NCBI GenBank assembly: GCA_011800805.1 | Contig: MPNW01000075.1 | Location: 150,275 to 214,274, forward strand | Origin: Hirudo medicinalis | Lineage: Eukaryota > Annelida > Clitellata > Hirudinida > Hirudinidae | Direction: 5' to 3' | Length of the DNA stretch: 64,000 bases | Shown here: positions 1 through 11,902 of the stretch, in pieces | How positions within the stretch are numbered: the first letter of the stretch is position 1 | How the letters are laid out: every line of letters starts with the position of its first letter | Made by a program: the position numbers and the translations under genes | Notes under the pieces: generated by a model | Databases searched by the model: none | Seen by the model: only the letters and a program-made list of their open reading frames with translations | What the model was told of the DNA's origin: nothing

Positions 1-673
1 ATGATAAATGTTTTTATGGCTCTAAGTTATTTGAATGTGATGCGGCTATTTTTTATCACGAGGTTCCTGGCGATATAAAAGATTCTTTATATTTTATTAC
101 GAAAAATAATTTTATTAATTTTAAATTTTTTAAATAACAAAATATACAACAATGTAATCGCCAGATAAATTAAATTAATAACAGACCTAAGAATTTGTTA
201 TTTGATTTATTGAAATTTAATAGTACAGATAATAAATAGTTAAAATAAATAAAAATAACATCTCATACAATTACACGTGTAATTCCATTTTAAAACAGCA
301 TAGCTCTCGCAAATCACTGCTTCGTTGTGAATCATATTTGCGAAACCATGCTGATACTCGCGAATAAGAATATTGTTTATAATTATGACACATTAATATT
401 TTTTTTTATGCTGTTGCATGCCTCAAGTAAAACGAAATGGATTCCATTAAATAAATCATTTGGCTTGGACATAATATTTTTATAGATTAATTATTTTTGT
501 TACAATTATGCTTGATTTTCATTTAAAAAATGTACTAAAATTGATTACCAACGATTTGCCTCAGTTACCAACAAGAGCAGTTCACAGCTTCAGAGCAAGC
601 TAGCAACTCCGAGCAACTATTACATAGTAAATTATTATTTAATAAATATTCACATATTTTGAAGGATAAAGCA
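1..673. other. No gene recognised
   Basis: AT-rich intergenic sequence. I see no exon-like open frame, RNA gene or repeat that I can support. Confidence 0.5.
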
Positions 674-806
674 ATCCTACCAGGTCTTCTTCCATAAAAC
701 GAATCAAGATCACCGATGGTGGAAGATTCTTTTGGTAAAGATAGGTGACTCTTTCGCAGGATGTGATACAAACCATGAAGACTATCGTGACATTGAAATA
801 CATTTT
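674..806 (-). pseudogene. PAN-domain exon remnant with internal deletion
   Basis: This stretch matches two separate parts of the PAN exon of the gene at 3155-3476. Bases 674-718 match its 3' end (about 3148-3193, encoding IGDLDSFYGR and the exon end). Bases 718-806 match its 5' end (about 3390-3476, encoding the signal peptide and LYQKNLP). About 200 bp that encode the PAN cysteine core are missing, so the two ends are fused. An open frame of 68 codons runs through the join but lacks the domain. It is a dead fragment of the lectin array, and similarity to the neighbour suggests local duplication followed by deletion. Confidence 0.7.
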
Positions 807-1706
807 AAGCTTTATTGCCTTATCACAATGGGTGCCTTATGTAATCAGATGATTTGTTTTAAATTTCTGTTTAGAATTTAACAAGGAGACTTCAACTGCT
901 GGATGATTTAAAGATGTCCTCATAATTAGATCTAAAAAATTGACAAAATGTTGCGTTTGAGCATTTTAACAAATTTGCAAAATATCTGTTTTGTCAAATT
1001 ATGGCCTAAACACTCTTTAATTGTCAGAGAATTTCTTTATCGTTTTCGTTTCGACGGCAGGTCGTAATCATCTTCATGCTTTTCTATTTTGCGTGTCTCA
1101 GTTCCAATTAGCCAGAGTGTAATTGTAGGGGTATGATACTTTTCCCAGTTAACTTACGTAATTTTTGGAAAAGATATGGAGAAAAAAACTTTATTCTGGC
1201 GAAAGTCATCTAATTTGGGATAAATTTTTGGGAAAGGAGTACAATTTTGCCTCCAACATTGAAAAAATACTGAAATAACGATCCAGATGTGCGATAGTAT
1301 TTAATCATTTTATAAACTGAATAATTAACGAAATTATGGAAATTTCAACGTTGATGACTCGCTCGATTTATCGATCTGACGTACGACAATCAAAATCAAT
1401 TGTTAAATTATTACGCTAATGTCATTCCCGAAATAATTTGTCATATTATTTTATTTATTTTATTGGATACTACATCCAAAAATCAAAGAAATTTACTTTT
1501 ATTGCTTTAAATAGATTTCGAGCATTTTAGCAATGCTTTAATAAGAGAACTCAACAAATCACAACAGTGCATAAACGTGTAACAAATGTTACTTATATCT
1601 CAAACCTTACAGTGCATACATTCACTCTAAATGATCATATTATAAGGTCCAAAATTACAAAAACTAAATTAAATATTTGACCGGTTTGTTCAAGGATTAA
1701 ATTTCC
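807..1706. other. No gene recognised
   Basis: AT-rich spacer between the PAN remnant and the first intact lectin gene. No coding or RNA feature was recognised. Confidence 0.5.
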
Positions 1707-3476
1707 TCAAAGAAGATCTATTTCGCACAAAACATAAAATTGATTTTTACAATTTCCATCGTTTAGTTTGGCATCTTCATAAACATGGAGACAATATTCC
1801 ACCTGCAGGTAGTTGTCAGGCTGGTTATTTCCCCAGATCCAATAGTTGATAGGCCAGTAGAGGTTTGTATAGACCATCCATTTGTAGGCGGAAATATTCA
1901 CTGGATCAACCCTACTTCCAGCTGTCCACAGATAGAGAGAGTGGTTCATCGAATGTATGTAGTCCAAAAGAGCTAACAAATTGATCGATTTGTAAGCAAT
2001 TAAAATTGTTATTAAAACAATGGTTCTCCCAATTTCAAATTTTGTAAATTTGAAAATATTCTTTTACTTATTAAAATAATTATAATATTGGTTATTCACG
2101 AAAGGTAATCCCCCAATTGATAACTAATTATTAAAAAAATAATAACAACATGGTTAATTCACAACAAAAAAGCTATAATTAAGAAACAAACTTAGATAAT
2201 TAACTTTTATTACAGTTGCAAATGCAGTTGAATTTCATTGGTTTCATTTGAGATTCAGTTGATGGGCGGCTAAGTAATTTTTGAGTCTAGAAGAATGTGA
2301 GCTTTTAATCACTTTTAGTTTAGAGTTTCACTTCCTTCGAATATAATTCGATAAACGGCTTCTGAATACTGAAATAATTTTCTTGATTTTTGTCAAAACT
2401 AATTTTTAAAAATTTCTCAAATTTTTGCTGTCGTGGACGGCGAAATTTAATTATTTTAAGTTATAAAATCATGGGATGACGATTTTTCTTAAAGCAGACA
2501 TTTTCTTGTCATTCCACGTCATGCTTCACATTTAACGGCGGGGAATCAAGCACTTGTTTTGGGTAAGAATAACTTGCACTATTTGGGGTCAAATGACAAA
2601 CTCAAACATGAATAGAAAGATTATTTAAGAGGCTGTCACCTTACTTGCTGACAAAGTTATACTAACGGCAACTTGCGATGATATTTTGAATCAAATTGGC
2701 TTCATCCTGGTCGTCAATGACCACTTGGTGGGAGTTCATTTTGTTACAATAGGCTTGGGAATTATTCCACTGCAACTCCATAGTTGCACTCAGATGGTAG
2801 CACTTGTTTTCGACTGTCACAAATGTAAAGTTGCTTGGGCAAACTGTTGAACAGAAAGGTAAGATGGAAAGACGGTTAGATATCTCGCAAGATATTCAAT
2901 GTTATTATTGTGACCCTTGTGACTCTTCAATATTGAAACATGAAACATTTTATGTAATCATGGGTCCAAATGCGAGAACTGAAAACTCAAGAACGACAAA
3001 ATAAAATAATGTTAAATATGGGACAATTTCGAGAAAGTTTGGCAAACAACTGAAATAACAGCCGTATCTCGATACCGGCCAAAGTGTTTTTAAAAAAGTT
3101 GATTCGATATTCCAGTTTAATATATTAGATTTGTGAAGAATAAAACACTCGTACCTGGTGTTCTGCCATAAAATGAATCAAGATCACCGATCGTGATACT
3201 TTTTTGAGGATCGAACGACGAAAATAACAAAGTACACATCTTTGTGATTCCCTCAAATTTGAAGCCAATGCAGACAGGGTTGATACTATTCAGACACAGC
3301 ATTCCACAGTGACCTTTATTAAATGCCTTCTTTGTAGCCAATGGAGCATCACTGGGCAGAATGGCGTAGTTTACCAGGAATTTGTCTTTTGATGGAAGAT
3401 TCTTTTGGTAGAGATAGGTGACTTTTTCACAAGATGTGAAACAAACTGTGAATAATGAGATAGCGACAAAATGCAT
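1707..3476 (-). CDS. Secreted PAN/apple + C-type lectin protein (copy A)
   Basis: Three exons on the minus strand: 3155-3476, 2667-2843 and 1707-1972. The total is 765 nt, or 254 residues, with both introns in phase 1. Exon 1 gives a signal peptide (MHFVAISLFTVCF) and a PAN-like domain with the pattern CGMLC...C.GF.FE...MC. Exons 2 and 3 form one C-type lectin domain (CTLD). The N-terminal CPSNF and CYH cysteines are in exon 2, as is the helix region up to HQVVIDD. Exon 3 carries WIWGNNQPDN, EYC, ND and the final LCEIDLL. QPD is the motif linked to galactose/GalNAc binding in calcium-dependent CTLDs, so a secreted galactose-type lectin is a reasonable inference. It is the most diverged intact member of the array. 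Function in immunity or adhesion is not shown by sequence. Confidence 0.83.
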
Positions 3477-4053
3477 TTGTGGAGTTTATAGTTAGTATGT
3501 ACCGATGTACCCCGTCACGATGAAGAACCGTGTTTATAAAGCCAGAAATAATTTTTGATCTTAATGTAGTAAACGAATTAACAAAATTCTATTGTCTAGA
3601 ATATTACGAGGAGACGGGACACGTCAACCTCCAGATGTTTTAAAACAGTCTTCCGAATTAGATTTCTCTGACAACCTGCCCAGATTTTAACGTTTTGCGT
3701 CCGACGGAAATAATCACATCTGTAAATGCTTAATTATTTTTTAATCGCTCTTTAGTCGCCAGACTTAACTCATTTGACCTTTTTGAAATGATATAATTGG
3801 TGAATTCAATCGACAGTAAATTCTATTTCTCAATGCCCATTAATGACACACCACCTAAAAGCATTTAACGCTAGAGCAAGAGAAATTTAGTCAGCCATAG
3901 TGTTCTTATAGCTCAATGCGTCGGTCTAATGTAAGCGATTAATTTTTCTTTATTAAATTGACTTTCTGTATTATGGTATTCATAATACACGAAATATCCA
4001 AGAAATGATAAGCAGTATATTTCTAATGCAATTAAAAGGCACAGAAAGCACAA
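3477..4053. other. Spacer, no gene recognised
   Basis: Upstream region of lectin copy A and downstream flank of the DIM1 gene. No poly(A)-like run is visible next to the DIM1 stop codon. Confidence 0.45.
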
Positions 4054-4482
4054 TCAATATTTGTATTTGGTTGAGTAATCCTTGGGAGAAACGACGAGAC
4101 CCCTGCCTTTTCTGGCCCCTCTGAAAACCGTTTCCACGATGTCGATGAACTCCTGAGGGTTTTCCATGGGCCAGTTGATTTTGTTGTTGTTTCCAGTTCC
4201 CAAGTCAACCATGATGTGCTTGTTTCTGTAGAAGAACATGACAGTGCATGGATCGTATAATTCGTACATTTTGTTGAAATCAGGCACTTGAGAGATGTCG
4301 ACGACGTAGATAACGGCAAAATTTCTAACTTTTTCCACTATCTTAAGTAGTGTTTCGTCCATAATCATGCACGAGGGATCCCAATCGTGGCCGAATCTGA
4401 TAATTACAACTCGGTCTTCCTCAGAAAGAATGGCCTGATCCACCTGCCATCCGTTAGTCAAATGTTGAAGAAAATACGACAT
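4054..4482 (-). CDS. TXNL4A: U5 snRNP protein DIM1 / thioredoxin-like 4A
   Basis: A single uninterrupted frame of 142 codons with the exact family length. It encodes the U5 snRNP 15 kDa protein (Dib1 in yeast), a thioredoxin-fold component of the U4/U6.U5 tri-snRNP needed for pre-mRNA splicing. Very conserved blocks are visible: NGWQVDQAILSEEDRVV, FGHDWDP, VPDFNKMYELYDPCTVMFF, LGTGNNNKINW, and the C-terminal RGARKGRGLVVSPKDYSTKY. The thioredoxin CXXC is absent, as expected for this family. The start is the family start MSYFL. There are no introns, and it sits on the same strand inside the lectin array, between copies A and B. It may be a host gene that lost its introns or an expressed retrocopy. 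The lack of stops and the strong conservation argue that it is functional. Confidence 0.95.
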   Translation of the reverse strand: MSYFLQHLTNGWQVDQAILSEEDRVVIIRFGHDWDPSCMIMDETLLKIVEKVRNFAVIYVVDISQVPDFNKMYELYDPCTVMFFYRNKHIMVDLGTGNNNKINWPMENPQEFIDIVETVFRGARKGRGLVVSPKDYSTKYKY

Positions 4483-5541
4483 TCCGATCTGCGCGTCCGA
4501 TGGGACGTCTTCCGGCGAATCGCAAGGTTTGTTTATTTTCTTTCAATGTAGTCGCGGTATTATGGTTCACTTAATCGATCCGTTAAAAGTTAATTTTTTA
4601 ACCTTTATTAAATTAACTTAAAGTATCTTATGCAATAAAGACCTGCAATTTTTTCTAATCTAAAGTCTTACCTGTTTTGTGGAATTAATTTACTCCCAGT
4701 GGTTATTAGCAATTTAGATAAATATAAAACACTTTATCATACTCAATTAATGGCAATAATTTGAAAAAAATTTAGTGTTTAACATCTAAATTATTTGTAA
4801 CCTACTATAAATTCTTTGCTGGATTCTGGTTAGATCAAAAACAAAAATACATCTCTTTATTTGGATGTATGATAATTTCCTGGCTAAAGCGTTTCGGAAT
4901 TTAATAAGCTGTAAAAGAATTGCATCTCTAATCACTTAACAGATATGTGCTATTTCTAGCTATTCTTTTTCAATTGGGACAACCTTTGGCAAGCCCGATG
5001 AAAGTAATGTTGAAGAGTTTTTTTGGCAGATTTTGTCCACTTTTTGAGCTTTATGGGTTATCCCGAGGATTCTTGCTTTTAAGTTTGAAAAATGCACCAG
5101 TTTCTCCAGCTTTTTATATATATAAAAGATATATACTTCACCCAAAAATTAGTTGACAGCCATTATTCTTACTGCTGATCTTTAATTTGCAAAGTATATT
5201 GTGATGCATATATAACAAAAACGTCTTAAGTGATTTAATTTGTACTGCCTCTAACTGAATGTTATTTTACTATTTTCCAATTGATGAAAAGTACAATTAT
5301 TAATCATGTTTTTAATCATTTGTTAAACAATTTGATAACAATTTCAAAGACATAACAAATCTCATTAAAAGTTTAGGTTATTAAATTTCAAAACTTTGTT
5401 GATAACTTGAACAATAATGTACATGGTAACTGCAAGTGAATGAAATCAGCAACAACAAATCTGAATCCTGCTCAAGATTCTGCATAAAAATAAAATGAAT
5501 TTTGGTTTGGAATTGTTTGAGCTGTAATTCAATGACCTTAC
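4483..5541. other. Spacer, no CTLD exons found
   Basis: This is where CTLD exons belonging to the PAN exon at 5542-5842 would be expected, but I recognise none. Short open frames on both strands at 4947-5156 look like chance. Confidence 0.5.
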
Positions 5542-5842
5542 TTGGCTCCCCAGCATAGAATGATCCATTCCTATTAACAAATGTTGTATCATTAGCATTG
5601 AAATGTAGAATGCAATCTTTGTTTGTATCGTTGTAGATGAGGGCCAAACAGGGACTCGAACACAATACCGCACAATGAATTTCACTCCTGCTTCTGTAAT
5701 TCATTCTTGGCCTGGAACTGGGTGGTAAAACACTTGCAAGATTCTCCCCACTGAGAGAATTTTTCATAAAATTCTGATCACGAGAGGAAATCGCTGAGAA
5801 GCAACAAATCATTGAAAGTATCAGAATGCAACTGTTGGCCAT
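5542..5842 (-). CDS. Isolated PAN-like exon with signal peptide (copy B)
   Basis: Starts at ATG 5842 with a hydrophobic signal sequence (ILILSMICCFSAISS). A PAN-like cysteine pattern follows (HCAVLC..PC......DC.LHF) and ends in GSFYAGEP, which parallels the exon end SFYGRTPG of copy A. A usable donor (GAGCCAA|gtaagg) lies at 5541/5542. Without splicing, the frame would run on to a stop at 5381, giving a 153-residue secreted protein. No CTLD exon 2 or 3 follows before the DIM1 gene. It could be a solo secreted PAN protein, or a lectin gene that lost its CTLD exons. The PAN sequence has no frameshift, unlike copies D and G. Confidence 0.55.
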
Positions 5843-7159
5843 GATTAGTTTTCATGAAGGAACTGGTGACGATGCAGAATCCTCAGACTTTAGTACTCGG
5901 AACTGAGCTGGGGACATCATCTCTGACTGCTGAACAATGAAATCAGGATTTGGCATATGGTCGCAGAGATCTATCTGATGGCAACATACATCATAGTGAA
6001 ATGAATGGTAAAAGAATAATGCCAGGCCATTTTCTTGTCAGGGAATTGCAATTACTCTAAACAATTAAGATGTCACCCATTATTCACTTCATTGAAGCGG
6101 TGATTGCGACAAATTATAAAATTAAAAAAGTATTTGTTCGTTTGACATCGTTAATAAAATCTAAAATTATCCTCAATATTTTTTTAGAAGTTAAGTTGGC
6201 CAATTATTTCTTTGTTAATCAACAGTAAATGAGGTAAAATCTATTGCTTGAACTGTAGTTATTAGAATCTGGAATTTAAAAAAATTAATGTCATCAGACG
6301 TCTAAGTTTACCATATTATTATATATATATATATATATTACAATCGAATCGGTCTTGATTTTTACTACTTTAAAAAGCAGAAACAAGGGAATTCGCTGTT
6401 GATATCAGCCGTACATTATCAGGGTCATGGTATCACAATCATCATTAATTTAATTGAATTGGATGTGCTTAATAATTGCATTTCAATTTGTGGTCGAGTT
6501 TGCTTCAAGGCTGTGTAACATATGTTGTCATATAACTTCAAAAGTTTATTTTGGGCGCGTTTGCCTTTCCCGTGACCCTTGTGAATTAAGATTGGTGACC
6601 TCAAGCATCAATAATTTGATTTAAATGGTTAAATGATTTTACTTTAACATAATGTAAATTTATTAGTCAGTGATATTTTCTTTACGTCGGAAGCAAGACC
6701 TATTCCTTTTTTCTAGAAACTGTAGTTTCTAGAGATTCTAGAGATATTATGCGTTCATATCTGAGCTTATTTGAAGAGTTAATTGCGAATGTTTTCTCAA
6801 TGAGTTTCCATAAAAGTCAAACGAAAAATATTAGACTACGATATCCGTTATTACAAAAACGGATAGTTAGGAAAACATTTTTAGGATCAAAAACGTGATT
6901 TTCTTCAAGGCAAAATCAGAAAATTGAAAGGTATTGCATGTTCATGTAAATAACTAAGTATTTAAGCTTTATAAAATTTCATGTTAAAGGCAAAATCGAT
7001 CATCGTAACGATTGTATAAATGTTGTAATTTTATCACAACTACGATTCATCAACAAAATAAGAAAATTATGGAAAACCTCTCACATTAGGATTAAAATGA
7101 ATTCTTACTACATAAAGTTACTATAATTAGAAACTAAAATTGGTTTATGTAACATAAAT
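5843..7159. other. No gene recognised
   Basis: AT-rich spacer with a short TA run near 6320-6340. No coding feature was recognised. Confidence 0.5.
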
Positions 7160-7460
7160 ACCAATATCTACCAGTCACAAATCGACTTCACAAATTACAG
7201 CTGTAGCTAACTGACATTTATTGGGCCCCAGTTGAAATAGGAAATGGGAAGATATGGTTTCCATCCATCCTTCATTTGAATAACGAAAATTAATTTTCTT
7301 GAAATGGTATGAAAAAGAACTCCATTGAGTGTTGAGTCTAATCAGATACAATAGCAGACAATGGAATGAACTTTTTATTCAAATTATGTGTTATTGACGA
7401 CAACTAAATTCGAGTTCCAGAAATCATGGTAATGAACATGGATGCCCAGATTAGGAGGCA
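7160..7460 (-). pseudogene. Fused CTLD exon 3 and PAN exon remnants
   Basis: Bases 7165-7283 match CTLD exon 3 of copy C (the end of the exon plus the segment encoding NWAPNQ...PYLPISYF), with about 80 bp deleted between them. Bases 7305-7458 match the PAN exon (about 9330-9500), including the segment for LDIRILYYDF. The 177-nt middle exon and both introns are gone, so the two remnants lie about 20 bp apart. Several stops and frameshifts are present. It is a deletion pseudogene of the lectin array. Confidence 0.7.
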
Positions 7461-8425
7461 TAACTTAAAAAAAAACAAAAAAAAAAACAAGTCATTAAAA
7501 GTAACTACTTTCAAACCTCAAGATCTATATGCAAGGACTAGAGCAGTGATTCTATGGAGAACTAACAAACAATCTCTTTCTTGCAGACCTTGATGAACCT
7601 AATATGAAGCACTCTAAACATGTTTATAAAGCAACTATTTGCAATGATCACCATTGCATATGTTCTTATTGATCAACCCACCATATGTATGTTTCTAAGG
7701 TTTGACAAGAATTAACAATCCCACGTGATTGATGAAATCATTGTTTTCTTTTCAAAGTTTTGAATAGATTAGTCATTGTTATCTAACGCATGGTTGATGA
7801 AACTAAAATATCTCATCCTAAGTTAACGACTTTGCACTCTATTCAACTCATTTTTCATAATTGCCATTTTTTTTACAGACTTTGGAAACCATTGTTAAGA
7901 CTTTATTATGTCAAATCAAAGACAATCATTTAAAATAATTTTTTGAATATATGAATTTGTGCGCAAACACAGCTATTTGGAACGTGTTAAACTGATAAAT
8001 ATTGGGTATTTTATTATCATCGGAGAACGAGGATTTGTTTTATTGAGTGTCGCTGAAGATGACCATTATACACGTAACGATCTCTTTTTGGAGGAATGTA
8101 ATGGTTTTAGACGAGAAGATGAATTAGATGCCCAGATTGTAAGTGTTAAGTGATTGTAATATTGCAATAGGACATATAAGGATGAATGGAGGAATAGTAC
8201 AGCATGAGAGGTCTATTTTTGTCGGTGAGGTAACAGACAAGAGCTAATATGCCATTTTTTAGATCTTAGATTTAACGTATATAATGGTAATAATGAAGTA
8301 ATATATGTATTCCAAGTTTGAATATAACAAGTATTATGAGTAAGTATTATAACTACTTTGCCTAATATGAAGTTTTAAAATTAAACCATAAAATATATTT
8401 GTCAATATAAATTAAATTCCATATA
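7461..8425. other. No gene recognised
   Basis: AT-rich spacer. The 64-codon plus-strand frame at 7959-8153 has no recognisable domain and looks like chance. Confidence 0.5.
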
Positions 8426-9613
8426 TCACACATCGATTTCACAAATAACGCCCATAGCAGACTGACATTTAACGTCATTGTACTGGACAGTCATTCTCAT
8501 ATTTAGGCAGTATTCACTCAAATTAAAGTTGTCAGGTTGATTTGGAGCCCAGTTGAAATAGGAAATGGGAAGATATGGTTCCCGTCCATCCTTCATTTGA
8601 AATGGTTTCCACACAAAAGGCGTCCGATTGGCCTCCATCATCATGGCCGATGTCCAAGCAAAATTGGAGGGTCTTAAAAATAGGGGACCCAGGTTGGTGT
8701 AATCTGTTGATTACAAAAATAGATTAAATGAAATGATAATATTGCTTATATTTAATGGTACTACTTTGAATCTATTAACTTGAATGATAATAACTTTGCA
8801 ATGCCATTAATTAATATTATTTTCTCAGTTAAAGAATTAATACTAACTTTTGGGAAGGGAAATAAAATATTTCAAAGCTTTCACTTCCACAAGGTCATCT
8901 ATCACCAGAGGGTGTGAGTTAATTTCATTACATTTCTTACGTGCATCAGACCAATTCCACAATCCAGATAGCACATGGTAACACTTTCCATAATCTCTAA
9001 GATTCACGAAATTGCTTGGACATTCTACAATTTGTTTAAGAAATAAATGAAATGAAACATAAAAATTCACAGAATATCGAAAGATCGCTAGATAATCTGA
9101 CTGCTACGAATAAGTAATTTCAAATTCTTGTTACGTTAACATATTGCATATTCTTTCAATTCATATAATTGATAATCATTTTTAACTATCGCGGAAACGA
9201 CTAATTATCAAAGCAGCTATTTTGCAAATAATTGTTTTTAAAATTAATCAACCAGGAATCCTCGCGATCCGATTGGAGAGATTTCTGCTTCTTGAATTTA
9301 AAGTTGGAAACAACTGGCACAATCTCTTTTGTGAGGAGTATGAAAATATGTTGCATGGAAAGTTAAGATTGATCAGACACACGAGCGAACAATGGATCGA
9401 ACTTCTGATCCCGAAGACAGCATCTGTTTTGTTGAGAACTAAATTCGAACTCTGGAAGTCATAATACAGAATCCGGATGTCCAAATTATTAGATGCAATG
9501 TTCAAGAACTTGATCGATAAAATTGGTTGATGAATTGCAAAAAGCAGCATCAAGTAACCGATCGCTTCCGTTATTTTAATGAAGGATTTCATTAAGGTCA
9601 TATTATCGGTCAA
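8426..9613 (-). CDS. Secreted PAN/apple + C-type lectin protein (copy C)
   Basis: Exons 9253-9613, 8848-9024 and 8426-8703 give 816 nt, or 271 residues, with phase 1 introns. The first exon opens with a hydrophobic leader (either MTDNMTLMKS or the inner MKSFIK start), then a PAN domain ending in RIPG with cysteines HCSLVC, PC and LC. Exon 2 (177 nt) starts ECPSNFVNL and carries KCYHV, NWSDARKKC and INSHPLVIDD. Exon 3 carries FVWKPFQMKDG, FNWAPNQPDN, EYC, ND, VKC and the C-terminal VICEIDV. QPD suggests galactose-type specificity. Closely similar to copies E and F. Confidence 0.87.
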
Positions 9614-10189
9614 TCAGCAAGTCTCTTCCAGGTATCTTTCTTTGGATAAAATGTGCAAGCATTTTAAACTATATCGTAATTCATAATTTTTGTATAAGGC
9701 ACCTTTCACTTCATTACAAATCTTTTAAATATTTTCTTAATTTGAAATTATGAATTGTGACAACCTATGTTAACCTGTAATGACAACCTAAAACATTCAA
9801 TGTTTTTAAAATATCATTGTTGTGTATTCACTCTGAAAAGATTAATGTATCAAACATTATTAAAGCAATGACAAATTAGATATTAGATGTTTTCTTTTAT
9901 AATTTGTCATACTTTCTAATATTCAAAACATTATTTTGACTTTTAACAATTTTTTTGAAAAATTGAAGTTATCCATGTAATTTAGTTAATTTACGGTTCG
10001 AGGCAACATTTGAAAACAGAGAATGAAAAATTAGAAAAAGTTTGTCATTTCATAAGTTTTCCATGTCATTATTTATAAGCACTAATTAGGACTTAAAATG
10101 TCGTTTTGAACTTATTTTAATTTGTTGTTAAAACTAATTTGTTATTACTGTAACATTAAATTTTAAAGTAAAATATATACGCAATATTC
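9614..10189. other. Spacer, no gene recognised
   Basis: AT-rich upstream flank of lectin copy C. Nothing could be supported. Confidence 0.45.
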
Positions 10190-10445
10190 AGAGTCCCATG
10201 GAAACCTAACCTTACTAAGCCATTAGAAAGATTTCTACTTCTTGAATTTAATCTGGAAAACGAAAAGCATGAATATGCTAGGAGTATGAAAAAGAACTAC
10301 ATTGAGTGTTGTCTAATCATTCACAATAGCAGACAGTGGAATGAAATTTTTATTCAATATCTGTGTTATTGACGACAACTAAATTCGAGTTCCAGAAATC
10401 ATGGTAAAGATCGTGGATGTCCAGATTAGGAGGCATAGCCTTCAA
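10190..10445 (-). pseudogene. PAN exon remnant
   Basis: Similar across most of its length to the PAN exon of copy C (9253-9500). It includes the segments for RNLSN-type residues near 10225 and LDI.YYDF near 10385-10435. Frameshifts and stops break the frame, and no CTLD exon adjoins it. It shares particular changes with the remnant at 7305-7458 (for example the stretch gacgacaactaaattcgag), so these two dead copies are probably sisters. Confidence 0.65.
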
Positions 10446-10639
10446 AAATCAAGTCATTAAAAGTAATTACTTAATGTCACCTAAGATTAATTAAAGTTTA
10501 CCAGACTTGAATTCACACATTTATATTTTCACATGTTGTAGCAGCTTTTGTTATTAGTTCATCAACAACATTGCTTTGAATTCACTCGAAAAGATATGAA
10601 TGCAGTGCATTTAATGCGATAAGCATTATTGCATCTTTT

Positions 10640-10745
10640 GATGCAGGTTAGCCGAATGGGTTGCGTTCCTGCATGCGGTCGTAACCCAGCCTGCATCGCC
10701 AGGGAGTGCCCTCGGGTAGGGGCACTACATAAATGGTAGAGCGAT
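10640..10745 (+). repeat. tRNA-derived SINE copy
   Basis: Head region resembles a tRNA promoter A box (GGTTAGCCGAATGGGTTGCG), followed by a degraded B-box-like GTAACCCAGCCTGCA. A body containing GGGGCACTACATAAATGG follows. The same family occurs at 12925-13085, 30935-31080 and 50731-50997. Confidence 0.6.
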
Positions 10746-10974
10746 TAAAAAAGAGCTTTCATATCCTATTCGGATACTAAGGATAATTCGGATAATAAGG
10801 CACTGAAACGACCGGCTAAATACAAATTAAATTAAGTTTAGAAGTTACAATTTTTTATAATACCTTGAACTATTCTGCTAAGGGTTTTATCATATTATTT
10901 GCTTGTATTGCAATATTCGATAAAATATTAAATGCGTGTCTTGCAAATAGTAATTTTTAACAAGAATTTTGAGT

Positions 10975-11480
10975 AATTTTATTCAATTAAAATACATTAA
11001 CGACAGCATTAATGAAGAAAAACAAGAAACCAAATAAAATAACTCAGGTCAGCCTTAAAAAATCTCCCACTTCCGCTATCAGACTGACCCTCATTGTCGA
11101 ATTAAATGTACAAAGAATTGATTAAAGAACACCGTGCAGTACGTACAATTTGAAGTATTTTTTAAAGAGCACATGAGTAGATTTAGAGAAAGAAGGATAT
11201 ATACACAAATTCATGTGTATTACGTAGAAAGTGAGAAAGGTTAATCTTATTATCAATGAAAAACCTGATAATATTCTGGCGATGGCATTGTGATCATAAA
11301 ACATAAAAAGAACGACTTGTAAAGTATAATCGTTAGATATTTAATAGTTTATTGTTTAGAAAAGTTAAGTTAGTTGAAGATAAAAATGGTAATTAGAAAA
11401 CAATGCGAATAATAAGCTTTTGTAAAATGTTTTCACTATCTAAATGAGAACGATAAGTAGAGGACCATACAATGTTGCAG
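10975..11480 (-). mobile_element. LINE 3' fragment (jockey/CR1-like)
   Basis: The minus strand encodes degraded pieces of the reverse-transcriptase C-terminal region: CNIVWSSTYRSHL near 11450, then a 60-codon frame at 11122-11304 (HNAIARILSGF). A 3' UTR with CTTCCGCTATCAGACTGA (seen on the plus strand near 11073) is shared with the LINE copies at 18421, 41715 and 54385. The frames are interrupted, so the element is dead. Confidence 0.65.
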
Positions 11481-11483
11481 TGA

Positions 11484-11540
11484 AGAGATAAGATAAGATA
11501 AGATAAGATAAGATAAGATAAGAGAGTAGATAAGAGAAAA
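11484..11540. repeat. (GATAA)n microsatellite
   Basis: About eight tandem copies of the pentamer gataa, followed by a degraded edge. Confidence 0.9.
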
Positions 11541-11902
11541 ATATAACAGAAGTGCTTTAATGTTAAGATAGTTTAGTATTAATAAATAATAATAATAAAA
11601 TAAAATGAAATAAAAGCTTTACTAACTCATACATTAAAAACAAATTAGCTCTCAGTTTTGATGGACTAACCAAAGAAATGAAGCGGCATTTACTTTCAAG
11701 CTGAAACGAAACAGTCACGAAATATTGCAGCATTGAATAATTAGAACCTGCACATTCATAATTCTATTTCGAGTTGCTTTGATATTTAGGTATATTACGA
11801 AAGAGACTTTTTGCGATACAATTAGCATCTAAAATCAACACTAGTATGATAAAAAAGTAAATAACAAAGAAACAAGAAAGGGCAATTGATAAAAACTATA
11901 AC

